Source: Miscanthus floridulus (taxonomy: Eukaryota; Streptophyta; Magnoliopsida; Poales; Poaceae). Taken from it: a DNA stretch of 64,000 nt. The notes beneath the pieces were generated by a model. It was not told the DNA's origin, searched no databases, and saw nothing but the letters and a program-made list of their open reading frames with translations. Shown here piece after piece: positions 36,096-48,319 of the stretch. The stretch lies in contig NC_089589.1 in NCBI RefSeq assembly GCF_019320115.1, positions 23,131,273 to 23,195,272 on the forward strand, read 5' to 3'. Each line of letters opens with the position of its first letter. The first letter of the stretch is position 1. Made by a program: the position numbers and the translations under genes.

Positions 36096-37600
36096 TTTTT
36101 TTTTAGAGCACGCCAAAGCACGTATTTCATTAAGCAGAACAGAAGTTTTTAGAACAAACAACAAGCATGGTAACACTCTGGTTACTAAAAACACACACCC
36201 CACCCCACACCAGAGCACACGGGGGAATACACCAAGTTACATGTTGCGACTAGCGCGGACAGCAGGCTGGATCAAGCCCCCAAAACGGACAACAGCAGCC
36301 GCAAATGTGTGAAGCCCGCCTGGCACCACGACGAAGCCTCATCCTGAATAAGCGCAGCCAATTCCGCCGCCGTGCGCCCCACGCCGTTGAAAGTTCTGGC
36401 GTTCCTCTCCTTCCATATAAGCCATCCCACCAAGAAGAATAGAGAGTCAAAACCTCTTCGCAACAATTTTGGAAGCTGCTTCCTAGCCGTAAGCCACCAC
36501 TGAAACACATTTTCATCTCTAACAACAATGGTAGAGTGAAGATTTAACCTGGACAGCACCAAAACCCACACCTCCCTAGTTAGTGGACATCCTAGTAAGA
36601 TGTGATCAATTGTCTCCGCCGTCTGGTCACACATGATGTAGGTACTGGACGGCTGCAAACCGTGTCTGAATCTTCGTTCCGTTGTACAACAGCGATCATG
36701 AAGGACGAGCCAGAAAAAGAAGCGTACACGCGGTGGTGCCGCGGTCTTCCACTCCTGCTTAGCCCCAAACATGGGTGATGAACCAAAGAACATCGCCCCG
36801 TAGGCCGAAGCCGCTGAGTACTCTCCATCCGCCGACAGAAGCCAACGGAAAGTATCAGGCTCATCAGACAAATGAACGGACTCCAGAAGATCGAACAAGT
36901 AGCCAAACTCGAGCATCTGTTGTGCAGTCACCGGCCCCTGCACATGGCGCACCCAAGCATCCCCCGCGAGCGCCTGGGCCACAACCGTCTTCTTCTTCCT
37001 GGCACTGACCGTCGCAAAGATAGACAGCGCAATGTCCTCAATGCGTCTTCCATCCAGCCAGACATCTATCCAGAAGAAGGTGGATTCCCCATTGCCAAGG
37101 GTCAGCACCGTAGCGGCCTGGAACAGCTTCAGCACCACGCTCTCCTTGGACACAGGCATCCTGCCAGCGCGCCTGTCGCGCCACACCCACCGCAAATGCA
37201 GCGCAATTCCCACACGCCTGAGGTCAGAAATACCGAGGCCGCCCAGCTCCTTGGGCCGGCAGCAAACTGTCCAGGTAACACTACAGCGGCCACCAGCAGC
37301 CACCTCCGAACCTGTCCAGATAAAAGCACGACGCAGGCGATCAATCTCCCCAATTGCCCACGGTGACAGACATAGGGCGATGGAGACATGCACCGGGATC
37401 GCTGACAGTGTTGCCTTTACCAAGGCCGTGCGGCCAGCCATGCTCAACAGGTTCCCCTTCCATCCAGGTAATCTAGCTGCCACCTTATCAATGAGGAATT
37501 GCTCCTCCGAACTCTTTAGTTTGAAAACAGATAGTGGAATCCCCAAGTAACGACATGGGAAATGCTCCACACGGTTGTTTGATATGATTACAGAACCCTG
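36096..37600 (-). mobile_element. L1-type LINE, 5'-truncated, inserted in the NLR fragment
   Basis: The minus-strand frame carries the post-catalytic end of a LINE ORF2. FPCRYLGIPLS near 37560 is the end of the RT domain. KVAARLPGWKGNLLSMAGR follows, then a zinc-binding zf-RVT part with APPRVRFFFWLVLHDRC and LLGCPLTREVW, and finally IWKERNARTFNG near 36390. The 3' end is the A-tail (T9 on plus at 36096-36104) abutting the NB-ARC sequence. The catalytic YADD part is missing, so it is dead on arrival. No clear target duplication was found. Confidence 0.8.
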
Positions 37601-37885
37601 TACCAAAGCAAACAATGTTAGACGTAACAACCATGTGCCACAAATACTAAAAAAATGCATAAAACCAATGCACCGTGGACGTGGAGAAAACCCAATAATG
37701 TAAGACTTCACTATCAGGATATCTAAACATGAAAGTGATGGATATCAATATGGGTAGGACACTTGGACAATGATGATGATAGCCGCACCTTGGTACCACA
37801 TATTGTTGGCGAGCAAAACAAATGGAGGCTAGTAATAAATCAATGATTATAATTTTAGTGCTAATCTATGTAATTTTAGGCTAGG
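37601..37885. other. Short spacer; nothing recognised
   Basis: AT-rich sequence between the LINE and the LTR-like start. Confidence 0.35.
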
Positions 37886-39565
37886 TGTAACACCCTAAAA
37901 TTTACATTGTTTTAAAATAGTAAATTTGATTTATTTATGTTATTTTGTGTGCATTCAAATATAGGAAAAATAATATTTTCTTGTGAAATTAAAATAAATA
38001 ATAAGGAATAGTTACAAGTTGAGGCATTCATGCTGCTGCACATTGTTTTTGTAGTGATTAGCTTTGACTAAAATTTGAATTGAATTCAAATTTACCTTGA
38101 AAATGAGAATTGAATCCACTCGCTTCCTCGGTTTCGGCCTGCAGGCCCTTTCTTCCGCGGCCCGCTCACTCTCCTCTCCCTCTTCCCCGCTCGGCCCGCC
38201 AGCTGCTCGGCCCAGCAGCCGCGCCAGCCCAGCAAGCCGCGCCGGGCAGCCGCCCACGCCTCCGCGCCCAGCCGCTGACTGCCCGGGCCCGCCTGTCGGC
38301 GCCGCCCCCAACCTCCCGCGTCCGCGCCCGGTCAGCCGCAACCACCGCCGAACTGCGCCCGCTCCTCGCGCATCGTGGGCGCGTCGCACGCTCCTCGGCC
38401 TCGTTTTAAAGGGAGCCGGACCCCCGCGCGCACCCGGCTGCCCTCCCCGGTCTCGTTTTCACGCTCGCCAAGCACCGAGGAACCCGCAACCGCCGCTGCC
38501 GTGATCTCCGAGCTCCGCCGTCCTCCTCCGCGCGAAACTCCGTCACCGAGCCGCCTCCGCTCCGGTTTTCACCGCGGTGAGACTCGCTGTACTCTCCCCT
38601 CTCCTCCCATGCTCTTCTTTTCTCGTTTTGTTGGCTTCCCGAGCCTTGGCCGCGAGCTCCGCGGGCCATGGTCGCCGGCCATGGCGGCCACCGCGATTGC
38701 CGCCGTTCCCGGCCACCAAAACGGCATGGCCGCGACCCCCTTCTCCCCCCGCGTCTCCCGGTTCACTCGGTTTCCCGTTTGGCGAACCCTAGCCCCCTAA
38801 CCGAGCTCGCCGGCGTGTTCTTTGCCGCCGGCCATGGCTGAGCCTCGCCGGAGCCACTGTTCTGGCCGCCAAACCTTCTCTCTCCTCCCCCCCCACGTCT
38901 AATCCGAACCGTCCATCGCGAGATCAACGGCCACCAGTGAAAGATACCCCTTCGCCGTGCCCGTCTACCCTGTGGTAGCTACACCTGAGGAGTCGACGGC
39001 TACTTCCCCTACACCTGCACCCTCCCCAGCTGCCCCCGTGGAGGACGAGAAGATTGGCTGGAAGTGCAAGTACTACTTCAAGCCAGCTCCAGAGACAGCC
39101 TACTACCACACTCTCCTCACCCGCGTGCTGGACGACTACTTCCCCGACTTGCACTCCTCCATCAGCTACCACTGCGCCGAGTACAAGCACCCACTGGAGG
39201 CTACCTTCTGGAAGGTAGAGCTGGTGGTCACCGCATGGAATGATATCATCAATGGACATGAGGTGGAGACTGTCCACAGTGCCCCTGCCAGGAGAGCCCA
39301 TGCTTTGGATGGCATGGAGGATGCAGCACAGAATGCCTACATCCACTACCATGGTCGTCGCTTCGAGGCCATGAGGGAGGATCGCTTCAGGTTCCTTCCT
39401 CGAAATGATCATGAGGGTGTTTGGCAGGTTTTGGCTCCACCAGAGAATGACCCAACTCTGGAGGCAACGGTGTAGCATGTCCACGCTATGCAGGGAGTGG
39501 ATGATGAGGTCAAAGGAGAACTGCGTGCATCTCAGAGGGCGCAGAGACGTCTTCAGAAACAAGTG
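37886..39565 (+). mobile_element. Truncated LTR-retrotransposon-like element
   Basis: TGTAACACCCTAAAATTTACA at 37886 is a typical grass LTR start. GC-rich, Pro/Arg-coding leader sequence follows (38100-38930), then an open frame at 38957-39475. The element stops at the duplication junction 39566. No second LTR, RT or integrase was seen, so the class assignment is tentative. Confidence 0.45.
38957..39475 (+). CDS. Unrecognised protein of the LTR-like element, truncated
   Basis: This 172-codon frame begins with a Pro/Ala/Thr-rich part (residues 1-30). A compact domain follows with WKCKYYFKPAPETAYYHTLL, LEATFWKVELVVTAWND and RRAHALDGMEDAAQNAYIHYH. Similar sequences occur as gag-like proteins of grass retroelements in my memory, but I cannot name the family. 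After the stop codon the frame could continue (QGVDDEVKGELRASQRAQRR) up to the junction at 39566, so the stop may be a later mutation. Confidence 0.4.
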   Translation: MPVYPVVATPEESTATSPTPAPSPAAPVEDEKIGWKCKYYFKPAPETAYYHTLLTRVLDDYFPDLHSSISYHCAEYKHPLEATFWKVELVVTAWNDIINGHEVETVHSAPARRAHALDGMEDAAQNAYIHYHGRRFEAMREDRFRFLPRNDHEGVWQVLAPPENDPTLEATV

Positions 39566-40746
39566 GATGGTGTGCTGGACCTTGCATCTACAAACGACGG
39601 TCCCGGGCATTCCTGTGCATCTTGAGGTACTCCTCCGTGAACCACCTCTCCGCCATCATCGCCCAGCACTCGGGTACGCTTGGCACCACCAGGGAATCAT
39701 CTACACGTCATCAAGTATTGGACATATAAGAAGATCAAATTAAACCAACTTAATGTCAAAACGAATCAATATTGATGTTCTTCATTTACCTCAAGGTACT
39801 GCTCCCGGGTCAGCTGCATCTCTCTTACGTCTTTCTTAGTTTTCCTCTCCCCAAGCTTCGACCCGTAGTAGGTTACGATGGCCTGGATGCGCATCTCGTG
39901 ATGCATGTCGGTGACGAGTTTTTTACAGGCTTTGGTAGTCACTTGCTCCGCCCTGGCCTCAAATCCCTCCTCGCATCTGTAATAAGTCTGCATACAAAAG
40001 CGATTTATCCATTCATTATTTCAAGAAAAGTTCAATGAATGCGACGTATTGAGCAATGTTGTGCGAGGGAGACTTACCCAAAACTCTGCCTTCACCCGCA
40101 CCGCCTTGTTGGGGTACTCTGCATCGAGGGCGATGGCGTAGTGGTCAAACGAGTAGGCCAGCTCCGTCTTCGATGCGTACGTGACAATGCCGGGGAAGTG
40201 TTGCCTGCATAGAAGACCCAGGATGCCGTTGACTAGCCGTGCGCTACCACCCGACACAACCACCCAGTTCCTGCACAAGTGATTAAGAAAAATTATTAGT
40301 TTTTTTTTCATCATATCATATGAAGTAGTGGTGATAACATATAAAGTTACTTACTTTTGCCCTTCGGGGCGAATCACTGGGCGTTGGTGAGGAAGCGGAA
40401 CCTGTGGGAGGCTCACGGGACCTCGCAAGTAGACACTCGAAGAGGAGTCGGAGGAAGCGGAACCCGTGCCTGCCGCCTCTAACTCGTCGTCCTCGTGCGG
40501 CCCCTCCTCCTCGTTCGTCTGCCGAACTAGCTCCTCGTCCAACTCGTCCACGGGCGCCACCTCCTCCTCCAGCTCCTCCTCACGCGGTGTGGGAGGAGAC
40601 GGCCCCCTCCTGCGGCTGGCGGTCCTCCTCCTCCTCCTGTCCGATCCCTCCGCCGCCCCCTCCGCCTCCTCCTGCAGCCGGCGTGGTCTTTGGTAAATCG
40701 AGTTCACGGACCTATGACGGTCACCCCGCCATCTTTGTTCAATCAC
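39566..40746 (-). pseudogene. TNPA-like gene, unit 2, 3'-truncated by the duplication junction
   Basis: Exons correspond to unit 1 exons 1794-1403 (40746-40355), 1319-1127, 1036-839 and part of 749-570. The final coding part is missing. The frame would run into LTR-like sequence upstream of 39566. Otherwise it differs from unit 1 by only a few bases. Confidence 0.65.
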
Positions 40747-40893
40747 CTGCAATAAAAAAGAAAAACAAGACGTAATTAGAAATAGGTGCAAAAATGAACA
40801 AAACATAATTACAAAAAACATAGTAATACATGTATTAGAAATATATGCAAAAATGAACAAAACATAATTACAAAAAACATAGTATTACATGTA

Positions 40894-41631
40894 TTAGAAA
40901 TAATCTTTATGATTGAGATTAGCTGGATCATATGTCTGGTCATCACTATCAACATTGTCCAACTCATCAACACTATCTGAAGGAGGAATGTTGTCTTCAT
41001 TGTCATTGCCTAAACGTAATCGCTCAAGCATTTGTATGTCCTTCAGATTTCTCACCTCGTCTCCAGCGTCCTCGTCATCATCCCTTTCATTGTCTACTTC
41101 CATTCCTATCTCTTCGGTTAAGTCTATGTCAAACCTCCCTTGAAGCCTCTCTTCTTGACAGAACTCTCCATCATATGTGTTTGGGTTGAAGTTGTAATCT
41201 TCATCGTTTGGGACAGGTAGTTTATCGTGTGGCGATACCTTGTGCACAATAGACCAACCCTTAAGATGCTCGGTGTCTTTGCACGCGTATGACGTATAAT
41301 AAACCTGGACGGCCTGTTGAGCCACAATGTAGACATCTTTTCCTAGATAGACGGAATCCTGTCGAATCTCGACTAGCCCAAGCTTAGGGGTCCGTCTCGT
41401 TACTCCAGGATAAAACCAGTGGCATTTGAATATGACAGGAGTAAGAGGTTTGGAACCATAGAATGATAGTTCGTAGATTTCTTCAATTCTTCCATAATAG
41501 TCGAGTACATCAGTATCGGGCGTAACAACTCCGCTGTTTGTGGTTTGTAAGCATCGTATGTGACAACGTGCACGAAATCTTCTGAAATTTTTATCATAGC
41601 CTCCACATACGATATCACGACATCTCAACAA
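40894..41631 (-). pseudogene. TNP2 C-terminal (DUF4216-like) remnant, unit 2
   Basis: A copy of 1942-2679 with a single residue change (Glu to Gln in the acidic tail, DDETYD to DDQTYD). Confidence 0.7.
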
Positions 41632-42481
41632 GTTTCATGATTTTCGGACTTCGTTTGCTTTTTATAGAATTTAAAAACACTTCGCACGCAAGTTCGCGGT
41701 CATGTTTCGTGAACGAGATGTCCGAAATTTTGGGTCCGTTCCTGGATACGGCCTCACACTACACTCAGTAACATGACTATCATTTTTCGAATCATTAAAT
41801 TCCATTATTCGTACCACGTGCAGTTCAAATTTATATTTTTCGAAAAAATTCAAGTAAACGAAATAAAGTAACTAAATATATCAAAAAGCCACAAAAAATT
41901 CCCAAATTCTAACGAGGAGTTCCTAGTACTTAAAAAGGGCTGCACAAAAAAATTGGAGGCCAAAAACAAAAAAAACTTTGCCGAGCGCCGGGGCATGGCA
42001 CTTGGCAAAGGCGGTCTTTGCCGAGTGCCAAGAATAAGGCGCTCGGCAAAGAGGGTTTTTGAATTTTTTTTTAGAAATTTTCTCTTTGCCGAGTGCCTTC
42101 ACAGGGGCACTCGGCAAAGGTATTTCAGAAAAAAAAGTAATTTTTTAATTCCTCTCTTTGCCGAGTGCCGAATCAGTGGGCACTCGGCAAAGACATTTCA
42201 AAAAAAAATATTGAATCTTTGCCGAGCGCCGTGTCAGGGGCACTCGGCAAAGTATTTTCCAAAAAAAAAATCTTTGACGAGTGCCTAACAGCAGGCACTC
42301 GGCAAAGAAGGACGTGGCCAAACACCGTTACGCGGGGCAGCCTATGCCAAGTGCCGCGCTTTTGCCGAGAGCCTGGCACTCGGCAAAGAAGTCCTTTGCC
42401 GAGTGCCCTTTTTTGCCGAGTGCAATTCTTTGCCGAGTGCCCGATTTTTGACACTCGGCAAAGGCCCTGTTTCCAGTAGTG

Positions 42482-44280
42482 CCTACCCATAAATATATCT
42501 ATACGAGAAACTAAGTTTGAAAGAGATATAAGATGTGGACAATAGGAGAGAGAAGATAAATGATTAGACCAAAATCTATCTTGAAGAAACCTTGAATATA
42601 ATTACTTTGTGTAGTGTGTATATAACTTATCAAATACTAGTTAAAAACCATCTTATATTTTTAGGTTGAGTTTGCCAAAATAATGTCAGTTCAGAAACAA
42701 AACCTACCAAAAAGGCTAGGTACCAGTTATTTGTACTCGGTTATCAGAGAGGATCATCCAGACACAGAGATCGTTGGGTTCTGCAAGTCTGTCATGCCTG
42801 GATGCCTTTACCGATTGGATCATCTGGCAGTGCGAATTGAAAAGACGGTGTCGGAGCTTCAACTACTGTGCCCTCCCTAGTTTAATCTACCTGTGCCCTG
42901 CGTGCCTCCGAGGGCGATAATAAACAAAAAAAGATTCCTCCATGGAAGTTCAACTCTCTTCATGCCATGCCGAATATAACGAAGGACAAGAAGCTAAGGT
43001 CGTCGATGGTAAACTAAATACATAATCAACTCATCGATCGGCTGGCGCGCTGTCATCGCGCTGGCGACGTATGGCATATGCGAGTGTCATGCTTGTTGGC
43101 GGGCGAAATTTAATGAGACGCCGGACGACCTGCTTGGAGTCATGGAGTGTCACGTGGCCGTTTATTGTACACCGATGATCGCATGTTCATTGGCGGACTC
43201 CGGAGATGGAAGAAGAAGATGACGCCGTTGCTTGGCTGGGAATGATCTGTGAAAGGGCGTTGGAACTTAGAAGTCAACTGATGATATATGTATGTGGTAT
43301 ATACCATTCCTTAGATGCCCTTACACAGACTGGATCACCATCATGATTGGGTAGTGCTATTTTAAAATAGGCAATTTTTGCTAAATAATCAGGGTGGCCA
43401 GACGCGTGTTGACGCGTCGAACCCTTGTATGCGAAGTGAATGAAGACACGCGTCTGTGATTAGCTTTTCTTACGTAGTGTCTGTCTGTCGCGAGAGAAGC
43501 TGATGATGCAGAAGAAAAAGACGCAGTCATGGACTCATGGTAAATTTAGCTAGTGTGTTTGTTTCACTGCTAATCAGGTTTCAAGAACATCAAAGAATGA
43601 GATGTATTTTTGTCCTCATCCGATGCACAGTGCGACTCGCAGGTCTCAATCAAGAACACATACTGTAGACACAACCAGCAAAATTAGTTGTAGTACAACC
43701 CCAGATCGACCACCCAAACGCCCAAATCCATATTCAGCTACACACTCGTGATGACGTTTCCTTTGGCTGTTGCAGCCGCCCATATGTCGTCTGATAACCA
43801 ATATACGCTGCATACCCGACTGCTTCCATCCACTGCTCTGACAAGGAGGCGACGCCCATGGCTTCACTGCAGTGCAGACATGCCCCACGCAACCAGGCGA
43901 CCACATGACGATAAGAATTGCACCTGCACGCGTTGATCAATTCTGGTTTACTGCATGAAACAAAGAGCAATGTACGAGTAGCTGTTTCAAGTGATCCTTG
44001 AGGATCACTTGAAACGGCACATGGAGTGAAGAAATTTAGCGGAAAGCACTAACTAGCGAGGGCAAAGTTACCTGAATCGTGAACAGAGGGGAAGGCGTTT
44101 GTCAGCAAGCGCACGTCGTCCTACCAGCATTTCGTCTTCAATCGGACATGTTTGACAGTAAGCAAACAATGCACGTGCCAAGCAGCCTGAGGATGAGAGA
44201 TTTAATTTTTTTTTTCAACAGGAGGAAGCTAAAAGAACAGAGTCTCTGATAATAAAAGTTATTTTAGACGGAGCTGCTGA
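42482..44280. other. Spacer between CACTA end and NLR copy 2; copy of 3530-5328
   Basis: Nearly identical to unit 1, including the perfect 15-bp inverted repeat at 43984-44015. No gene was recognised. Confidence 0.5.
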
Positions 44281-44281
44281 G

Positions 44282-44510
44282 TTAATTTTTACCTTGACCA
44301 ATGGTAGCTCGACTGATATTTGTCTCAAAGTGGAAAGGATCTCTTGTGTACATCACGTACCATTTCCTGCCATTACCGTCTGCATAGGCCTTGACATGAT
44401 GGATATGTTTCAGCTTGTCCCACTCAGGGCTTGATTTCCTTGCCGCAATCGATGTGAGCAACGATAAGGTGCAGTGTAGCTCCAAATGCCTGGGGTTTAC
44501 ATCCTTCAGA
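44282..44510 (-). pseudogene. Leftover 3' end of the NLR copy 2 LRR exon
   Basis: This encodes the last ~67-75 residues of the intact gene (LELHCTLSLLTSIAARKSSP to the end), but out of frame with the upstream part because 1246 is not a multiple of three. Confidence 0.75.
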
Positions 44511-47500
44511 TATCTTTACATGCCCAACCAATATCAGTGTTCTTAGTGATGTATGTGCTTGTAGAGAACACCACTCTAAATCATTTGATTCTGATCCTTT
44601 GTTTTGCAGGGATAAACGAATCAACTTTTGTGAATTGAGTTTATTCAACATAATACCAATTTCACTATTGTGACCCACTAGTGCCTCATTTCCTGCCACA
44701 TACTGAGCAAAAGAGCGAACAACATCATGCATGTTGCAAACAACATGATCAATGTACCTTTTATTTGGCTCAATAAGGTTTCTCTGAATTAATTCGTCAT
44801 AGTACTCTTTTCCTATTTCCTCTAAGTCACGTGAGGTTCCATGAAGAAATCCTTCACTGATCCACATGCCAACAATGTCACCAACCAAAAAAATTGTGTC
44901 CTTAGGAAGGAGGGAGTAATGCAAAAAACAATGTTTCAAGCCTGGACCCAAGTCATCATAGCTAAGATATATTGAATTGCTTAACTCTTTAGGCATTTGA
45001 GAAACTGACCATAGAGAGTCCTTTAAGACATTTTCCCAGTCGACTGGCCTTATGTTTTTCTGGCGTAGCAGACCTCCAATAACTTTGACCGCGAGTGGTA
45101 AACCATCGCATTTTTCTATAATTCCCATTCCAATATCCTTTAGCATTTCAAGCTGGGGCTCATCATTTACACTTCTAACTACCTGCAAGGATATCAGACT
45201 AATTAGATAAGCATTCATTTTTTCACCAGTACGGCAAATGTGGAGATCAGGTTAATACAAAGCGCATGATAAATAAATTGCACTGCCCCTTTGTCACTAA
45301 CAAGATAGAACTTCAAGCTCAATTTTTTAATGCTCTGGTGGGACACAATTTTTGGTCCTCTTCATTTATATATGCATGTGCACATAACAAAATAGAAAAG
45401 GCATCTAACAATCTACATGCTACTCATTTTTAGCTACATCGATCTGGAGGAAAGACAAAACAAGATCAAATACACAACGGATATTTAGTGGCGGGGCATG
45501 CCTTTCAGCTAAGTACAATCTAACATGAACCCTTGAACTCTCCACTGAGTATTTAGATCATGGTTATACACATTTTTTTATTTTTCACGTCTGCCGTGCA
45601 CTTTCCACATTAGATCGTCCTAGTGAAGTTAGATCTTGTACATTGATTTTTCCCAATTTTCAATGTTCTATATTAAAGGAAATGTAAATAAGTCACTTTT
45701 TGAGCTTATTAATTCAAATATAATAAAATCAGTGGTCCACTGTTATTTTAGAGTAACATAGCTATAAACTTTGGGAACTAATTTGGTAAAAGAATCATTT
45801 TTCCCAATTCCATGGTAATTTTTACCCATGCATGCACATACTGTTTACTAGTACACAAAGGGCCTATAGTTCCGGTTAGGACACCCCTTTAGTCCCGGTT
45901 TCTCACCCTTTACTCCTGGCATAGGCAGCCCAGACTGAAGGGACCTTTAGTTTCGGTTGGCAACACCAACCGGGACACCAGGACTAAAAGGGCCTCTAGG
46001 CCAATCCCGGGGGCGGGCACCTTTAGTCCCGGTTAAGGTCCCTTTTATTTTTCTTTTCTTTTCTAGTTTCCTTTTCCTTTATGGATTCTTTTCAAGCCCC
46101 TATACTGGCATACCAAAGTCCCTATTTGAACTTGGTTTGTCGAATCTTATCATCACACATCCATCACCACACCAAGAGGTGGTTCCCAACTGAAAATCAA
46201 TTGTTCACACTACTATAGTGAAGTCCATCCACAATGCATTATCGATATCACTCATACTACCAAAATCCATGTATGATAAAAAAAGTGTATCCTATCATAA
46301 CACAAGCACTGCTCGCAACAGTTTTTCAGATCATTTAGCTAGGATGTGGCTCAAGGGTACTACTCTGTTTTATAGTATATTTGTAGTACGTGCGATTAGC
46401 AGGCATGACACCAAAAAAATGTCATATAATTTTTGAACTTTCTATTATGCTGCTATGCTACTTTTTACTTGAACACAACGAAGGTTTGTAAGCTCTCCAC
46501 TGATCTTTTTGAGCGCAAGATGTCCATACTAAGAAAAAGGTAAGGTTTTCTTAATTATACCTCATAAAAAAACCATAAAATGAACTTATTATTGTTTCCT
46601 AAGTCTGTAAACTGAATTTTCTAGGGAATTTACCATTTCTTATTGCCTTCATTGTCAGTGTTACGCAATGGCACTCAAAATTTCCATTACAAAACCATGA
46701 AAATTCCGTGCACTTTTCCCACAAAAAAAATGATGTAGACTTGTTGTACAGGTTCTTGTTTGAATGTCTTGATGAAACTGTGAATAACTGGTGGGGTCCC
46801 TAAAATATGAAACTATCAGGCAACTGACGCTTTATATTTGTAATATCGCAATATATACTAAATATACTAGATTTTTGCAACATAAAAGGAATACTGCAAG
46901 TGGTAGCAGATCGAGCCCTTACTTTTAAGAGTGCACCAAATATAATGTGATGCAGCTAACAAGCACGACGTCTGAATGAAAACCAAAGGAAATTTTCAAA
47001 GAATGGGTGAGCTTGTATGGACCTGTTTCTTGAGAAGCAACCATGCATCCCCAGGGTCAAGTTTATTGATATGGTGGTAGGGTTCCTCTGCCATCATTCC
47101 TCGTGCGACATTGTCATGCCTAGTGGTGATGAGGACACGGCTACCATGAGCTAGGGCAGCATTGAGCAAGGGCGTTCTAAGCACACCCTCCCATGCACGA
47201 TAGTCCCAGACATCATCCATTATCAATAAGGTCCTATGTCCCTTTAAGGCTTCCATTAGAGCTCGCTCTTGCTGTGCCTTTGCATTTCCAGCAATATGGT
47301 GGTATCCCCCAGCTTCTGAGATTGCTCTCCTCAACAGCTCAATCTCATCAAAGTCTTGGTTGACACTCAACCATATTTTCTTTGTGAAATCTTGTTGTAT
47401 TATGTCATTATTAAAGATCTTTTGGGCAAGGGTGGTCTTGCCAATCCCTCCAACTCCCACAATGGCGAAAACCATAATTCTGTTATATTCTTGTTGGGTT

Positions 47501-48069
47501 TGATACTCTTTTGTGAGCATCGCCACTAGATTTTTTGTGTCCTCCTCAATCTTCTCACCAACCAAACCTGATCCATCGAGGGCCCCCGATGTCTCACGTG
47601 TACTTGAACCAAATGATGCCTTCTTACTTCCATCGTCCTCATAGGAACCAAGGTTGATGAAGTTGAATGACGCGCTGCGTGCCTTGATGTCATCTAGCCT
47701 CTTGTTAAGGTTCTTGATGCGGTTTCCAATATCATGGGCATGGAGGGGAGTCCGCATGCAGAATAGCAATGGGTTGAAGCATCCCATGTCCCGGCTTGGG
47801 CCTTGCTCCATGGCCTTGAGCTGGCACAGATCCAGGATGTTTGTGGCATCATACATGGCATCCCGAAGCTCTCCCACCCATACCTTCACACTTAGATCAG
47901 TGATGTTCCTCCTATCAGCATCTGTGAGGAAGTTCTTGAGATCTCCAAGCTTGACTCCCATCTTGTCAATCTCCCGGGTGACCCCTAGTAGTATATGCAC
48001 CTCTTCTTTCGCCATGTTCACCAACATGTGTTGGATGTAGGATGCCAAAACAGCAAGGACAGCCACCAT
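44424..48069 (-). pseudogene. NLR copy 2: CC-NB-ARC without LRR (truncated by a 1246-bp deletion)
   Basis: Coding exons are 48069-47023 (349 codons) and 45182-44424. All NB-ARC motifs are kept (GVGGIGKTT, LLIMDDVWD, GLPLA, MHD). After LRTLILVGHVK the frame crosses a deletion joined at TATCTT (44511-44516). It continues for about 27 out-of-frame residues to a stop at 44424. The predicted product is about 601 residues: coiled coil, NB-ARC and the start of the LRR region. Exon 1 differs from copy 1 by nine residues, including Ile336 to Lys and Leu266 to Gln. It may be a dead allele-like copy, or it may be expressed as a short CN-type NLR, which in plants can act with or against full-length partners. 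Confidence 0.8.
45183..47022 (-). other. Intron 2 of NLR copy 2
   Basis: A GT-AG intron homologous to 7474-9251. It contains the TTTAGTCCCGG relic at 45866-46036 and about 55 bp, near 46166-46222, that unit 1 lacks between copies of TCCATC. Confidence 0.7.
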
Positions 48070-48250
48070 GGCAGTGAGATTGTATGGCTATTTTTCTGCA
48101 ACAAAAGCAAACCATCATTTATAAGTTCAATAGTCTATAAACTCGGTCCATCCAAAAATAAATCAATTCCTAGAATGACCCTAAGACAGTAATTTTGACC
48201 AAGTTTATAGAAGAGGGTGAAAATATCTATAGCACGGAATACGTACATTA

Positions 48251-48253
<3 letters not shown>

Positions 48254-48317
<64 letters not shown>
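48254..48317. repeat. (AT)n microsatellite
   Basis: The counterpart of 10484-10558, about 64 bp long. Confidence 0.95.

Positions 48318-48319
<2 letters not shown>

Larger units (their letters stand above)
615..39565 (+). repeat. Unit 1 of a ~39 kb direct tandem duplication
   Basis: Sequence from 615 onward reappears from 39566 onward in the same orientation (offset 38951-38953 up to position 5557). Homology can be followed to about 13604 in unit 1 and 52250 in unit 2, where a CACTA insertion interrupts unit 2. Because unit 2 begins exactly where unit 1 would end, the simplest reading is one tandem duplication of everything from 615 to 39565. The junction shares the 5-mer GATGG with the unit 1 start. 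That the later part of unit 1 (13605-39565) is also present beyond the window is inference. Confidence 0.85.
39566..42481 (-). mobile_element. CACTA element, unit 2 copy, left part lost at the duplication junction
   Basis: Nearly identical to 615-3529. The right TIR and subterminal repeats end at 42481. The left subterminal repeats of unit 1 (1-232) and the end of TNPA are absent because the duplicated unit starts inside the TNPA gene. Confidence 0.85.

Noticed and set aside
36775..37550. Plus-strand frames of 77-172 codons opposite the LINE
   Set aside because: They are antisense shadows of the LINE ORF with no domain of their own.
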